A stretch of 37,555 nt of DNA from Spirochaetota bacterium (GTDB taxonomy: Bacteria > Spirochaetota > UBA4802 > JAFGDQ01), in the NCBI GenBank assembly GCA_016934735.1, contig JAFGSG010000144.1, positions 1-37,555 of the forward strand, read 5' to 3'. Both the position numbers and the translations under genes were made by a program. The notes below the pieces were generated by a model. The model made no database searches, was not told the DNA's origin, and saw only the letters and a list, made by a program, of their open reading frames with translations. Of the stretch, positions 9,559-16,652 are shown piece by piece; positions within the stretch are counted from its first letter, which is position 1, and each line of letters starts with the position of its first letter.

Positions 9559-9600
9559 GTCAGAATCAGGATTTACAGGATTAGAGGATGAACAGGATTA
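9559..9600 (+). repeat. GAATCAGGATT-type repeat downstream of the GxxExxY gene
   Basis: On the plus strand this holds a string of CAGGATT-like units beginning GTCAGAATCAGGATTTACAG and ending GAACAGGATTA. The same sequence, slightly varied, lies at 9994-10036 in the same orientation and at 10057-10094 and 10713-10753 in the opposite orientation. It occupies the gap between the NucS-like gene and the GxxExxY gene and touches the latter's stop codon. Confidence 0.75.
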
Positions 9601-9978
9601 TTTGCCTTGATACTTTTTGTTATAAATCTTTTTAAACTGTAGACTTTTGCTACCAAAGTTAATCAATAAACCAATAGGGAAGTCATAAGCAACGACATAA
9701 TTCTTAGCCTGCGCCAAATGAACATCTTCAAGATCTATCAATGCTTTTAATTCTACAATAACTTTTCCTTCGACAACAAAATCTGCTCTTCTTGTGCCTA
9801 CTTCTTTACCTTCGTAATATATTTTTTGATCCTGTTCGCGTTCAAATTGTAACCCTTCTTTCTCTAATTCAATAGCAAGACAGCGCTGGTAAATGACTTC
9901 CTGAAATCCATTGCCAAGAGTGTTATGTACCTTCATGGCACAACCGTTGATTTTGTATGTTATTTCGTCGAGAGTCAT
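9598..9978 (-). CDS. GxxExxY family protein
   Basis: A small cytoplasmic protein of the GxxExxY family (126 residues, the usual length). The defining motif is GFQEVIY at residues 24-30, preceded by AMKVHNTLGNG. The second half carries RRADFVVEGKVIVELKA (about 63-79), a D...E-x-K pattern that suggests a PD-(D/E)XK-like nuclease fold, and ends with the family-typical YDFPIGLLINFGSKSLQFKKI. The biological role is unknown. An AAGGAG ribosome site supports the start. The gene is enclosed by direct copies of the GAATCAGGATT repeat (9559-9600 and 9994-10036), a layout that suggests it moves as a cassette, here placed between hsdS and the nuclease gene. Confidence 0.88.
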   Translation of the reverse strand: MTLDEITYKINGCAMKVHNTLGNGFQEVIYQRCLAIELEKEGLQFEREQDQKIYYEGKEVGTRRADFVVEGKVIVELKALIDLEDVHLAQAKNYVVAYDFPIGLLINFGSKSLQFKKIYNKKYQGK

Positions 9979-9993
9979 TTAATCTCCTTCTTG

Positions 9994-10036
9994 TCAGAAT
10001 CAGGATTCTCAGGATTTTAAGATTTTCAGGATGGGC
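9994..10036 (+). repeat. GAATCAGGATT-type repeat upstream of the GxxExxY gene
   Basis: Begins GTCAGAATCAGGATTCTCAG and continues with CAGGATT-like units on the plus strand. It forms an imperfect inverted pair with 10057-10094, so the hsdS-GxxExxY gap can fold as a long hairpin. It is a direct repeat of 9559-9600 on the other side of the GxxExxY gene. Confidence 0.75.
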
Positions 10037-10056
10037 TTTTGTTCGTCTTTCTTAAT

Positions 10057-10094
10057 CATGTTAATCCTCTAATCCTGTGAATCCTGATTCAGAC
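10057..10094 (-). repeat. GAATCAGGATT-type repeat covering the 3' end of hsdS
   Basis: Read on the minus strand it runs CTGAATCAGGATTCACAGGA and then TTAGAGGATT. The last codons of hsdS (residues LNQDSQD) and its TAG stop are made of this repeat. It is in direct orientation with the copy at 10713-10753 inside hsdS. Confidence 0.8.
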
Positions 10095-11406
10095 GAATTT
10101 TCCCTGTCAGCAATTCCTGCATCATGCCATGTTTGATCATTTTGTATTTTTCTAATTTCTTTTCGAGGGATTCTATTTCGGAATCCATGTCGGAAAGGAT
10201 TTGAGCGATGCGGGTTTGTTCATCCCTATTTTTTGGTAATGATATTTTAAAATTTAATAACCAAGGCACTCTCAGACTTGGTTGTGCATGATTCATCATT
10301 ACTGCTTTAAGTTGATCATTATAATAATTTGATCGTGTCCAATAAAATATAAATATAGGCTCTGCATTTTTTATTCGTATGGCTATCAAATTTTGAGCAA
10401 TAGTTCCCCGAGACTCACTCATAAAAGCACTTGATCCCGAATATTCACCAACTGTTGATATTAATAAATCATTTTTAACGGGATGATTTCTAAACCAGTG
10501 ACTAAAAGTAAATTTTGATACATATTTTGTAACATTTTCATAAATAGGAAAACGATAATTATTATTTATGGACACTGTTTCAATTAATTCTACAGCTTCA
10601 TTAGTACTATATGGTGGTGTTTTCCCTCGGTTATCAATAACTAAAGAAATTAAATCCCCCAGCTTCTTAACTTCCCATTTCCCCGAAGACACTCCTTTGC
10701 CCGCCTTGTTTTTATCCTGAAAATCCTCTAATCCCGTAAATCCTGATTCAGACAACAGCACCTGCATCGCGCCCTGCTTAATAGCGCGCTTTTTTGCAAT
10801 GAACTTTTCGAGGCTTCTGATGAGAGAATCGGTGTCGGATAAGGCGGCGGCGATGGCGGTTTGTTCGGATTTGGTGGGAGGGAGAGGGATTTTTATCGTT
10901 TTTAAATATGTCTTGGATACACCATATACCTTTAACCCTGTTGCAAGCGTATCCATTTGTTTTTTTACAAACTTATTTGAATGAATATATCCTTTAAACC
11001 CATTAACAAATGTATTATTCCTGTCCCTTAATAAAAAAGTGTGAAGCCCAGAAATTGCTTTCTTATTCTTCAGATTCTTAATTTCAACACTTTTGCCAAC
11101 TCCTTCGTAATCTTCAGACGCATCTACAATAAGTAGATCACCATCTTTCAATAACGAGTATTCTTTTTGCTGTTCTTTTTTAATGGTTGGTAATTCAATT
11201 TTATCACAATCAAGAAAATTATTACATTTTGTATGTATATCTCCATAATGAACATATTTTATTTCATCATTCTCACTTAGTTCTGCTCTTGAATAAGTTG
11301 CAGTGGGTAAAAAATCGAATATTTCATCATACGAAATCAGCTTCCAATCCTCCGGAATCACCCCCACCTCAGTCTGCTTATATCCCTTCCTGATCTTCTC
11401 TACCAT
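10069..11406 (-). CDS. hsdS: Type I restriction-modification specificity subunit
   Basis: This gives the HsdM2S methyltransferase and the HsdR complex their bipartite DNA target. The 445-residue protein has the classic two-fold design. The first target-recognition domain (about 15-170) is followed by conserved helices PLPPTKSEQTAIAAALSD...KFIAKKRAIKQGAMQVLL. The second domain (about 240-390) is followed by SLPKNRDEQTRIAQILSD...KLEKYKMIKHGMMQELLTG. Its ATG overlaps the hsdM stop by 7 bp, so expression is coupled. After each conserved helix the sequence is written by a GAATCAGGATT-type repeat: SESGFTGLEDFQDKNK in the linker and LNQDSQD at the very end. The protein reads through both without a break. 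The DNA target cannot be predicted from sequence alone. Confidence 0.95.
   Translation of the reverse strand: MVEKIRKGYKQTEVGVIPEDWKLISYDEIFDFLPTATYSRAELSENDEIKYVHYGDIHTKCNNFLDCDKIELPTIKKEQQKEYSLLKDGDLLIVDASEDYEGVGKSVEIKNLKNKKAISGLHTFLLRDRNNTFVNGFKGYIHSNKFVKKQMDTLATGLKVYGVSKTYLKTIKIPLPPTKSEQTAIAAALSDTDSLIRSLEKFIAKKRAIKQGAMQVLLSESGFTGLEDFQDKNKAGKGVSSGKWEVKKLGDLISLVIDNRGKTPPYSTNEAVELIETVSINNNYRFPIYENVTKYVSKFTFSHWFRNHPVKNDLLISTVGEYSGSSAFMSESRGTIAQNLIAIRIKNAEPIFIFYWTRSNYYNDQLKAVMMNHAQPSLRVPWLLNFKISLPKNRDEQTRIAQILSDMDSEIESLEKKLEKYKMIKHGMMQELLTGKIRLNQDSQD
10713..10753 (-). repeat. GAATCAGGATT-type repeat inside hsdS
   Basis: On the minus strand it reads CTGAATCAGGATTTACGGGA then TTAGAGGATTTTCAGGATAA. 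It is translated in frame as SESGFTGLEDFQD in the linker between the first conserved region and the second recognition domain. It is a direct repeat of 10057-10094, about 650 bases away. Confidence 0.8.
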
Positions 11407-13853
11407 ACAAACCCCATATCCTTTAAATGCTTATCGACCTTTTCCGAAAGCTCGCCGACTTCTTCAACTATCTTCGGAAGCGGGCTCTCGTATCTTTCCG
11501 CGAGTTCTTTTATGCGCTGTGTGAGGCGGTGGCTTATGTTGTCCATTTCAGTGCGTATTCTTCCTTCAATGCTTTGCATCCATTTCTTTTCAACTACGAT
11601 TGTCTTAATTTCATCTATGGCCAATTTCGGATATTGCTGAATAATCAGGCTTTCGAGTTCATTTAATGCTTCTTTTAGTTTAATCTTCTTGTCAGCTTCT
11701 TCGTCCATCAGCCACCTGTACGTTTCAAGGGCATCCCATTCTTCAGCATTGTCATCGTCGCGTTTGCCTAGTTCTTTTATTGCTGCTTGAAGGTTTTTTC
11801 TGCTGATCTTCTGTTTGTCATCCATAGCATTCGCAAGAAGCCCATCTTCGCCTCCTTGTTCTTCGCGTATTTCTTCCATTTTCGCGATAACTGTTTCCAT
11901 CTCTGACTGAAGCGAGTCAATTGCAGTCTGTTCTTTTGCAAAATATTCCTGGATAATCAGAGACGGTGGAATGAGCCTGCCTTCAAGTCCTTCAATGCCT
12001 GCGATTTCTTTTACAACTTCCTTTTCGCCTTTTTTGATTTTCTTTTCAAGACGTTTCAATTCATTGCCTGCTTTCCATCCGTCATCAGAGAGTTCGTAAA
12101 AGTCATCCTGCATTGTTTCCGCCCAGTAATTCATGTAATGCTGATAAATGTCGTATTTATCCGTAAGGGCTTTATTCTCGTATGCTTTTAAAATATTCTC
12201 AGAAATCTTTTGAACTTCCTGTTTAGGATGCAGTCCTTTATCCAGCTTTTTTAGGTAGGAAGTTGTCTCTTGTTTCCATTTATTAAACACTGTCTCCATT
12301 TGCTTGCCGAAAGAAACGAATTCAGGATGATGAAATATAGTGTTCTTTATTTCTTCATTAGGAATTGTAAGTTCGCAGTAATCCGGCCTGCCGGTAACAG
12401 GCTTAAAAAGGTTGTTCTTCATTGTGGGATACACAGCCCAGTAATTTTCAAGAGCGTCAATATCCCTTACAGGAATTCCTCCGCGCAGGTGGCCTTCTAT
12501 GTCCTGAATGTCTTCCACTTCCTGGCTGTCAATGTAGCGCGGTATGTTAAGGTTGTAGTCGTTTTTCGGGTCTGATATTTCTTCAACAGGAATGATTCTG
12601 GAATATTTTGCTATCTCGAAGCGGTTGTTGAATGTATCGACTATCTTGTGAATGTCCTGTTCACGCAGGCGGTTTTTGTTTCCGTCCTTTATAAAACCTT
12701 TGCTCGCGTCTATCATGAAAATGTCTTTTCTGTTCGCTGCGTCTTCCTTATCAAGCACTACCAGACATGCCGCTATGCCTGTACCATAAAAAAGATTTGG
12801 CGGAAGCCCGATAATTCCTTTTATATAGCCTTTCTGAATGATCTTTTTGCGAATATCTCCTTCGGTATTTCCGCGAAACAATACTCCGAGAGGCATAACA
12901 ATACAGCCTTTGCCTGTTGTTTTTAATGATTTGATCAAATGAAGGAGAAATGCATAATCTCCGTTCTTTTTCGGCGGCACTGCGTCATAGCCGTCAAAGC
13001 GTTTGTAAACATCTTTGTCTGGTTTTTCCAGCCCGTTCATCCATGCCTTGTAACTGAAAGGAGGATTTGAAACCGCATAATTGAATTGCTCAAGCTCGCC
13101 GGTCTTGTCTTTGGTGAATTCAGGTTTTGCTAAAGTGTTTCCCTGTCTGATATCCTGGTCTGGATGGCCATGAAGCCACATGTTCATTACAGCCAATGCG
13201 CGAGTGGCATTGTCGTTTTCCTGGCCGTAAATAGAAATGCCGTGAGGAGCTTCATCCGCTGCTTTTAAAAGCAATGAACCTGATCCGCATGTTGGGTCAT
13301 AAAGCGTTTCTGTCTGGCTTTTGGATTTGCTGATTCCGATCACTTTTGCCATTATTCTGGAAACTTCGGCAGGAGTATAAAACTGACCTTTGCTCTTGCC
13401 GCTTTCAGTAGCAAAATGACGCATCAAATATTCATAAGCATCGCCGAGAAGATCGTCTCCTTCTGCCCGGTTGCTGCTGAAATCTAGTTCAGGCTTTTCG
13501 AATATCGCGATCAAATTTGTTAAACGGTCTACTTTCTCTTTGCCTTTACCAAGCTTTTCTTCATCGTTAAAATCAGCTACAGTAATTACTCCGTTTAAAT
13601 CATTTGCCTTTGCCAGTGCGCCGATTATCTTGTTGATTTTGTCCCCGATTTCAGGATTATGCTTCAGCTTGACCATGTCCTGAAAGCTTCCGCCTTTTGG
13701 AATATCTACAAGTTTTCCTCCTTTATCGGAAACATATTTCATGAAGAGCAATACCAGCACATAATCCTTGTACTGGCTCGCGTCCATGCTTCCGCGAAGT
13801 TCATCACAGCTTGCCCAGAGAGAACTGTATAATTCTGATTTTTTGATTGCCAT
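11400..13853 (-). CDS. hsdM: Type I restriction-modification methyltransferase subunit, long form
   Basis: An N6-adenine methyltransferase using S-adenosylmethionine; it protects host sites and forms the core of the restriction complex. The N-terminal HsdM helical domain is evident (LWASCDELRGSMDASQYKDY, then VLVLLFMKYVSDK). The SAM-binding motif I is DPTCGSGSLLLKA (about 188-200) and the catalytic motif IV is NPPF (about 264-267). At 817 residues it is longer than the common 500-residue form. About 300 extra C-terminal residues are rich in Lys/Glu and predicted helical or coiled coil (EEQGGEDGLLANAMDDKQKI and following). It is the first gene of the operon and overlaps hsdS by 7 bp. All catalytic motifs are intact. 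Confidence 0.95.
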   Translation of the reverse strand: MAIKKSELYSSLWASCDELRGSMDASQYKDYVLVLLFMKYVSDKGGKLVDIPKGGSFQDMVKLKHNPEIGDKINKIIGALAKANDLNGVITVADFNDEEKLGKGKEKVDRLTNLIAIFEKPELDFSSNRAEGDDLLGDAYEYLMRHFATESGKSKGQFYTPAEVSRIMAKVIGISKSKSQTETLYDPTCGSGSLLLKAADEAPHGISIYGQENDNATRALAVMNMWLHGHPDQDIRQGNTLAKPEFTKDKTGELEQFNYAVSNPPFSYKAWMNGLEKPDKDVYKRFDGYDAVPPKKNGDYAFLLHLIKSLKTTGKGCIVMPLGVLFRGNTEGDIRKKIIQKGYIKGIIGLPPNLFYGTGIAACLVVLDKEDAANRKDIFMIDASKGFIKDGNKNRLREQDIHKIVDTFNNRFEIAKYSRIIPVEEISDPKNDYNLNIPRYIDSQEVEDIQDIEGHLRGGIPVRDIDALENYWAVYPTMKNNLFKPVTGRPDYCELTIPNEEIKNTIFHHPEFVSFGKQMETVFNKWKQETTSYLKKLDKGLHPKQEVQKISENILKAYENKALTDKYDIYQHYMNYWAETMQDDFYELSDDGWKAGNELKRLEKKIKKGEKEVVKEIAGIEGLEGRLIPPSLIIQEYFAKEQTAIDSLQSEMETVIAKMEEIREEQGGEDGLLANAMDDKQKISRKNLQAAIKELGKRDDDNAEEWDALETYRWLMDEEADKKIKLKEALNELESLIIQQYPKLAIDEIKTIVVEKKWMQSIEGRIRTEMDNISHRLTQRIKELAERYESPLPKIVEEVGELSEKVDKHLKDMGFVW

Positions 13854-14620
13854 GGTTAAAATTCTCAGATAAAAATAATTATATTTGCCTTTTATATACT
13901 TTTTATAACCTGATTATTTGCAAAGATTTTTCACAAAAAATCAATACCGGTGGCATCCCGGTTTCCGAAGAAAATCCAGCGCATAGAATGTAAATATTAT
14001 GGTTTGTGTTTATGTCTTGTTTCATGTTATTATGAAGGAATCCGATTATTGATAACTACATGAAAAGAAGTTTCTCCTCAAATTTCAATACCTTTTTTCC
14101 ACCGAATACAAATCAAAAATAGTATTCCCCCCAATTTTTTTAAAATTTCAATCTCATGCATAAAAAACACCAAGCGCATTCATGTCTGTTTTAAAGCAGA
14201 ATTTTAAAACCTTTACTCACGATTTTCGTTTAATAATCCGGCGCCTAAAAATTACTTATGCTCGCTTAAAAAACTTAAACCCCGCCGGTCTATCTCCTTT
14301 AAAAACAAACAGACTGTCATTAAAAAAGCCCTCTGCTGTTTTCAGCAAAGGGCTTTCAAAGATAATAAAAAAAGACTATTACCGGTTTTCCCGATATAAT
14401 CAGTTCATGGAGCAGTCACACGCAAGGCGTACGATTTTGCTGGTTGAGCGAAGTGCGAATCCCCTGGATTCGAGAAACGGGCGAAAATGCGTTAATACAA
14501 TCGTAAATAACAATGGTATAATAAATTAAGAGTGCGTCAACGCGGCGTCAATTACTGAGAAAACAAATCTTTTAAAAAATAAAACTTTTCTAAAATTCTT
14601 TGTTTTATGGGTTTTGCATG
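13854..14620. other. Long intergenic stretch between hsdM and tRNA-Gln
   Basis: No gene I can support. The hsdM promoter must lie in the first 100 bases; on the minus strand a TATAAT (13883-13878) and a TTGCAA (13923-13918) are present, but no well-spaced pair stands out. A terminator-like hairpin lies at 14322-14353. A short perfect hairpin CGAATCC-CCT-GGATTCG lies at 14456-14472 in a G+C-richer patch (about 14410-14560). The only open frame (14182-14529, plus) looks like chance. Confidence 0.6.
14322..14353 (-). terminator. Rho-independent terminator, minus strand
   Basis: Read on the minus strand, GCCCTTTGCTG-AAAA-CAGCAGAGGGC (14353-14328) forms a strong stem with one mismatch, followed at once by TTTTTT (14327-14322). 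It would end transcription arriving from the tRNA-Gln gene side. The distance of about 270 bases from the tRNA is long but nothing else lies between. Confidence 0.65.
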
Positions 14621-14693
14621 CTGCCCGACCAGGGCTTGAACCTGGAGACTTCTGATCCAGAGTCAGACGTGTTGCCAATTACACCATCGGGCA
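14621..14693 (-). tRNA. tRNA-Gln (anticodon CUG)
   Basis: On the minus strand the acceptor arms TGCCCGA and TCGGGCA pair perfectly. The anticodon stem TCTGA/TCAGA encloses the loop CTCTGGA, giving anticodon CTG, which reads CAG glutamine codons. The T-arm loop GGTTCAAGCC is canonical. The discriminator base is G, as usual for tRNA-Gln. The CCA end is not encoded (CATGC follows), so it must be added by the tRNA nucleotidyltransferase. Confidence 0.95.
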
Positions 14694-14704
14694 GTAATGA
14701 TTAA

Positions 14705-14734
14705 ATTATCCGGCAAATACCGGTTTTTTGTCAA
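14705..14734 (-). promoter_or_regulatory. Sigma70-type promoter of tRNA-Gln
   Basis: On the minus strand a perfect TTGACA (14734-14729), an 18-base spacer and GATAAT (14710-14705) end 11 bases before the tRNA. The spacer holds a small palindrome CCGG-TATTTG-CCGG (14723-14710). The -10 region is embedded in AAATTATCCGG (14703-14713), the same 11-mer as half of the palindrome at 14765-14782. Confidence 0.75.
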
Positions 14735-14764
14735 GCAGTAAAGAGAGCAAAACAGCGGATTTAC

Positions 14765-14782
14765 AAATTATCCGGATAATTT
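14765..14782. promoter_or_regulatory. 18-bp perfect palindrome, candidate operator
   Basis: AAATTATCCGGATAATTT is its own reverse complement over 18 bases. It ends four bases before the -35 box of the helicase promoter and lies about 30 bases upstream of the tRNA-Gln -35 box. One half (AAATTATCCGG) recurs over the tRNA -10 box. Position and symmetry suggest a dimeric regulator site. The regulator is unknown. Confidence 0.5.
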
Positions 14783-14786
14783 TGAA

Positions 14787-14814
14787 TTGACAATTCATAC
14801 TTGATGATTATTAT
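14787..14814 (+). promoter_or_regulatory. Sigma70-type promoter of the XPB-like helicase gene
   Basis: TTGACA (14787-14792), 16 bases, then TATTAT (14809-14814) on the plus strand, 66 bases before the start codon. Only weak complementarity to 16S rRNA precedes the ATG. Confidence 0.65.
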
Positions 14815-14879
14815 GCGCCTTTCAAAAGAATAACATTTTTATAAAATCAATTAAAATCGACGAAAGAAATTCAAAAGTA

Positions 14880-16559
14880 ATGACAAAACCTTTAATAGTA
14901 CAAAGCGACAACAGCCTGCTTCTTGAAGTAGACAATCCGGATTTTGAGAGCGCGAGGGATTCCATTTCGCCGTTCGCGGAGCTTGAGAAAAGTCCCGAGC
15001 ATATACATACGTACCGCATATCCCCCCTGTCGTTGTGGAACGCGGCAGCCGCCGGCCTTGAAGCAAAAAAGATAGTCGATACCCTTCATAAATATTCCCG
15101 CTATGAAATTCCGGCAAGCGTTATTACGGCCATAAAAGAGCAGATGAAAAGATACGGGCTTTTAAAGCTCGTTATTGAAGATGGGGAACTCCGCTTAATT
15201 TCAAAGGATAGTATTCTGATAAGCGAACTGGTGCACGACAGGAAAATCGAAATCTTTATCGAGAGGCGCGTGGATGATTCGACCCTTCAGGTTAAATCGA
15301 ATCTGCGCGGCCATATTAAGCAGGCGCTCATTAAGAAAGGATTTCCTGTGGAAGACCTTGCGGGGTACGAAGACGGCGACCCATGCCCCATAAAAATACG
15401 GGAAAAACTTTTGACAATTGATCAGCCGTTCATGATTCGCGATTACCAGCAAAGTGCTGTGGACAGTTTTTACAGGGGAGGGGGCAAAGAAGGCGGGAGC
15501 GGCGTAATCGTGCTGCCTTGCGGAGCCGGGAAGACCATTGTGGGCATAGCCATAATGGCCCAGCTTGAAACTCAGACTCTTATCCTTGTTACAAATACGG
15601 TTGCTCTCAGGCAATGGAAGGAAGAACTTCTGGATAAGACTAACATTGACGCGGATATAATCGGCGAGTTTTCGGGCGCCAAGAAGGAGATTAAGCCTGT
15701 CACAATAGCAACATATAATATCCTTACATATAGAAAAAACAAGAAAGAGGATTTTCTGCACTTCGGCCTTTTCGGGTCAATGAACTGGGGGCTAATTATT
15801 TATGATGAAGTGCATCTCCTGCCTGCTCCTGTTTTCAGGATGACATCCGAGATACAATCAAAGAGGCGCCTTGGCCTTACTGCGACTCTCATAAGGGAAG
15901 ATGGAATGGAGACCGACGTATTCAGCCTCATCGGGCCGAAGAAATACGATATCCCATGGAAGATTCTGGAAAAGTCGTGCTGGATAGCTGCTGCGCTATG
16001 CACTGAGATAAGGGTGGAGCTTGACGATGATACAAGATTTAAATATTCGGTAGCCAAAGACAGGGAAAAATTCAGGCTGGCGTCTGAGAATGAGAGGAAG
16101 TTTGCTATAGTAAAAAGGATAATTGAATTTCACCACGACGCAAGTATTCTGATAATCGGGCAGTATCTGGATCAATTAAAAGCTTTAAATAATATTTTTA
16201 AATATCCGATTATTACAGGCAGTACGCCTATAGCAGAACGGGAGGATTTATACGCGAAGTTCAGAAAAGGCGATATAAAGAAGCTTGTCGTTTCCAAAGT
16301 GGCGAACTTTTCTGTTGATCTTCCGGACGCAAATGTCGCGATCCAGATCTCAGGGACGTTCGGTTCGCGTCAGGAGGAAGCTCAAAGGCTTGGGAGAATA
16401 CTGCGTCCAAAAGCCGGTGAGAACAAAGCATTCTTTTATACAATTATCACATCAAACACAGTTGAAGAAAGATTCGCGCAGAACAGGCATCTTTTCCTTA
16501 CCGAAGAAGGTTACGACTATACTATTCTTAATGAAGAAATGTTTAATGAAAGATTTTAA
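14880..16559 (+). CDS. XPB/Rad25-type DNA repair helicase
   Basis: A superfamily 2 DNA helicase of the XPB family, thought to act in DNA repair; found in archaea and in some bacteria including spirochaetes and actinobacteria. The 559-residue protein has an N-terminal helicase-associated domain (about 1-180), then IRDYQQSAVDSFY (Q-like motif). Walker A is LPCGAGKT (about 214-221), motif II is DEVH (about 311), motif III is LTAT (about 330). The C-terminal helicase half has motif V-like SKVANFSVDLPDANVAIQIS and motif VI RQEEAQRLGRILRP (about 495-508). The typical XPB tail follows (FYTIITSNTVEERFAQNRHLFL). It has its own promoter and is divergent from tRNA-Gln. No XPF/Bax1-type nuclease partner is encoded next to it. 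Confidence 0.93.
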   Translation: MTKPLIVQSDNSLLLEVDNPDFESARDSISPFAELEKSPEHIHTYRISPLSLWNAAAAGLEAKKIVDTLHKYSRYEIPASVITAIKEQMKRYGLLKLVIEDGELRLISKDSILISELVHDRKIEIFIERRVDDSTLQVKSNLRGHIKQALIKKGFPVEDLAGYEDGDPCPIKIREKLLTIDQPFMIRDYQQSAVDSFYRGGGKEGGSGVIVLPCGAGKTIVGIAIMAQLETQTLILVTNTVALRQWKEELLDKTNIDADIIGEFSGAKKEIKPVTIATYNILTYRKNKKEDFLHFGLFGSMNWGLIIYDEVHLLPAPVFRMTSEIQSKRRLGLTATLIREDGMETDVFSLIGPKKYDIPWKILEKSCWIAAALCTEIRVELDDDTRFKYSVAKDREKFRLASENERKFAIVKRIIEFHHDASILIIGQYLDQLKALNNIFKYPIITGSTPIAEREDLYAKFRKGDIKKLVVSKVANFSVDLPDANVAIQISGTFGSRQEEAQRLGRILRPKAGENKAFFYTIITSNTVEERFAQNRHLFLTEEGYDYTILNEEMFNERF

Positions 16560-16652
16560 TTCTAATTCCAGCCATCCTAAGCGCGGCTAAAAAAATAAAG
16601 CCTTCATATTTGAGGAGGGGCTGGCGGATTAAAAGGGGAATATCCGATTTTA

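Noticed and set aside
9559-10094. Possible CRISPR-like array of CAGGATT units
   Set aside because: Units are 8-12 bases, unevenly spaced, in both orientations and without spacers of constant length; no cas genes are nearby. It is a dispersed repeat, not a CRISPR.
14182-14529. Plus-strand open frame of 115 codons between hsdM and tRNA-Gln
   Set aside because: Composition is basic and low-complexity, it runs straight through the terminator hairpin at 14322-14353 and a second hairpin at 14456-14472, has no ribosome site and resembles no family I know.
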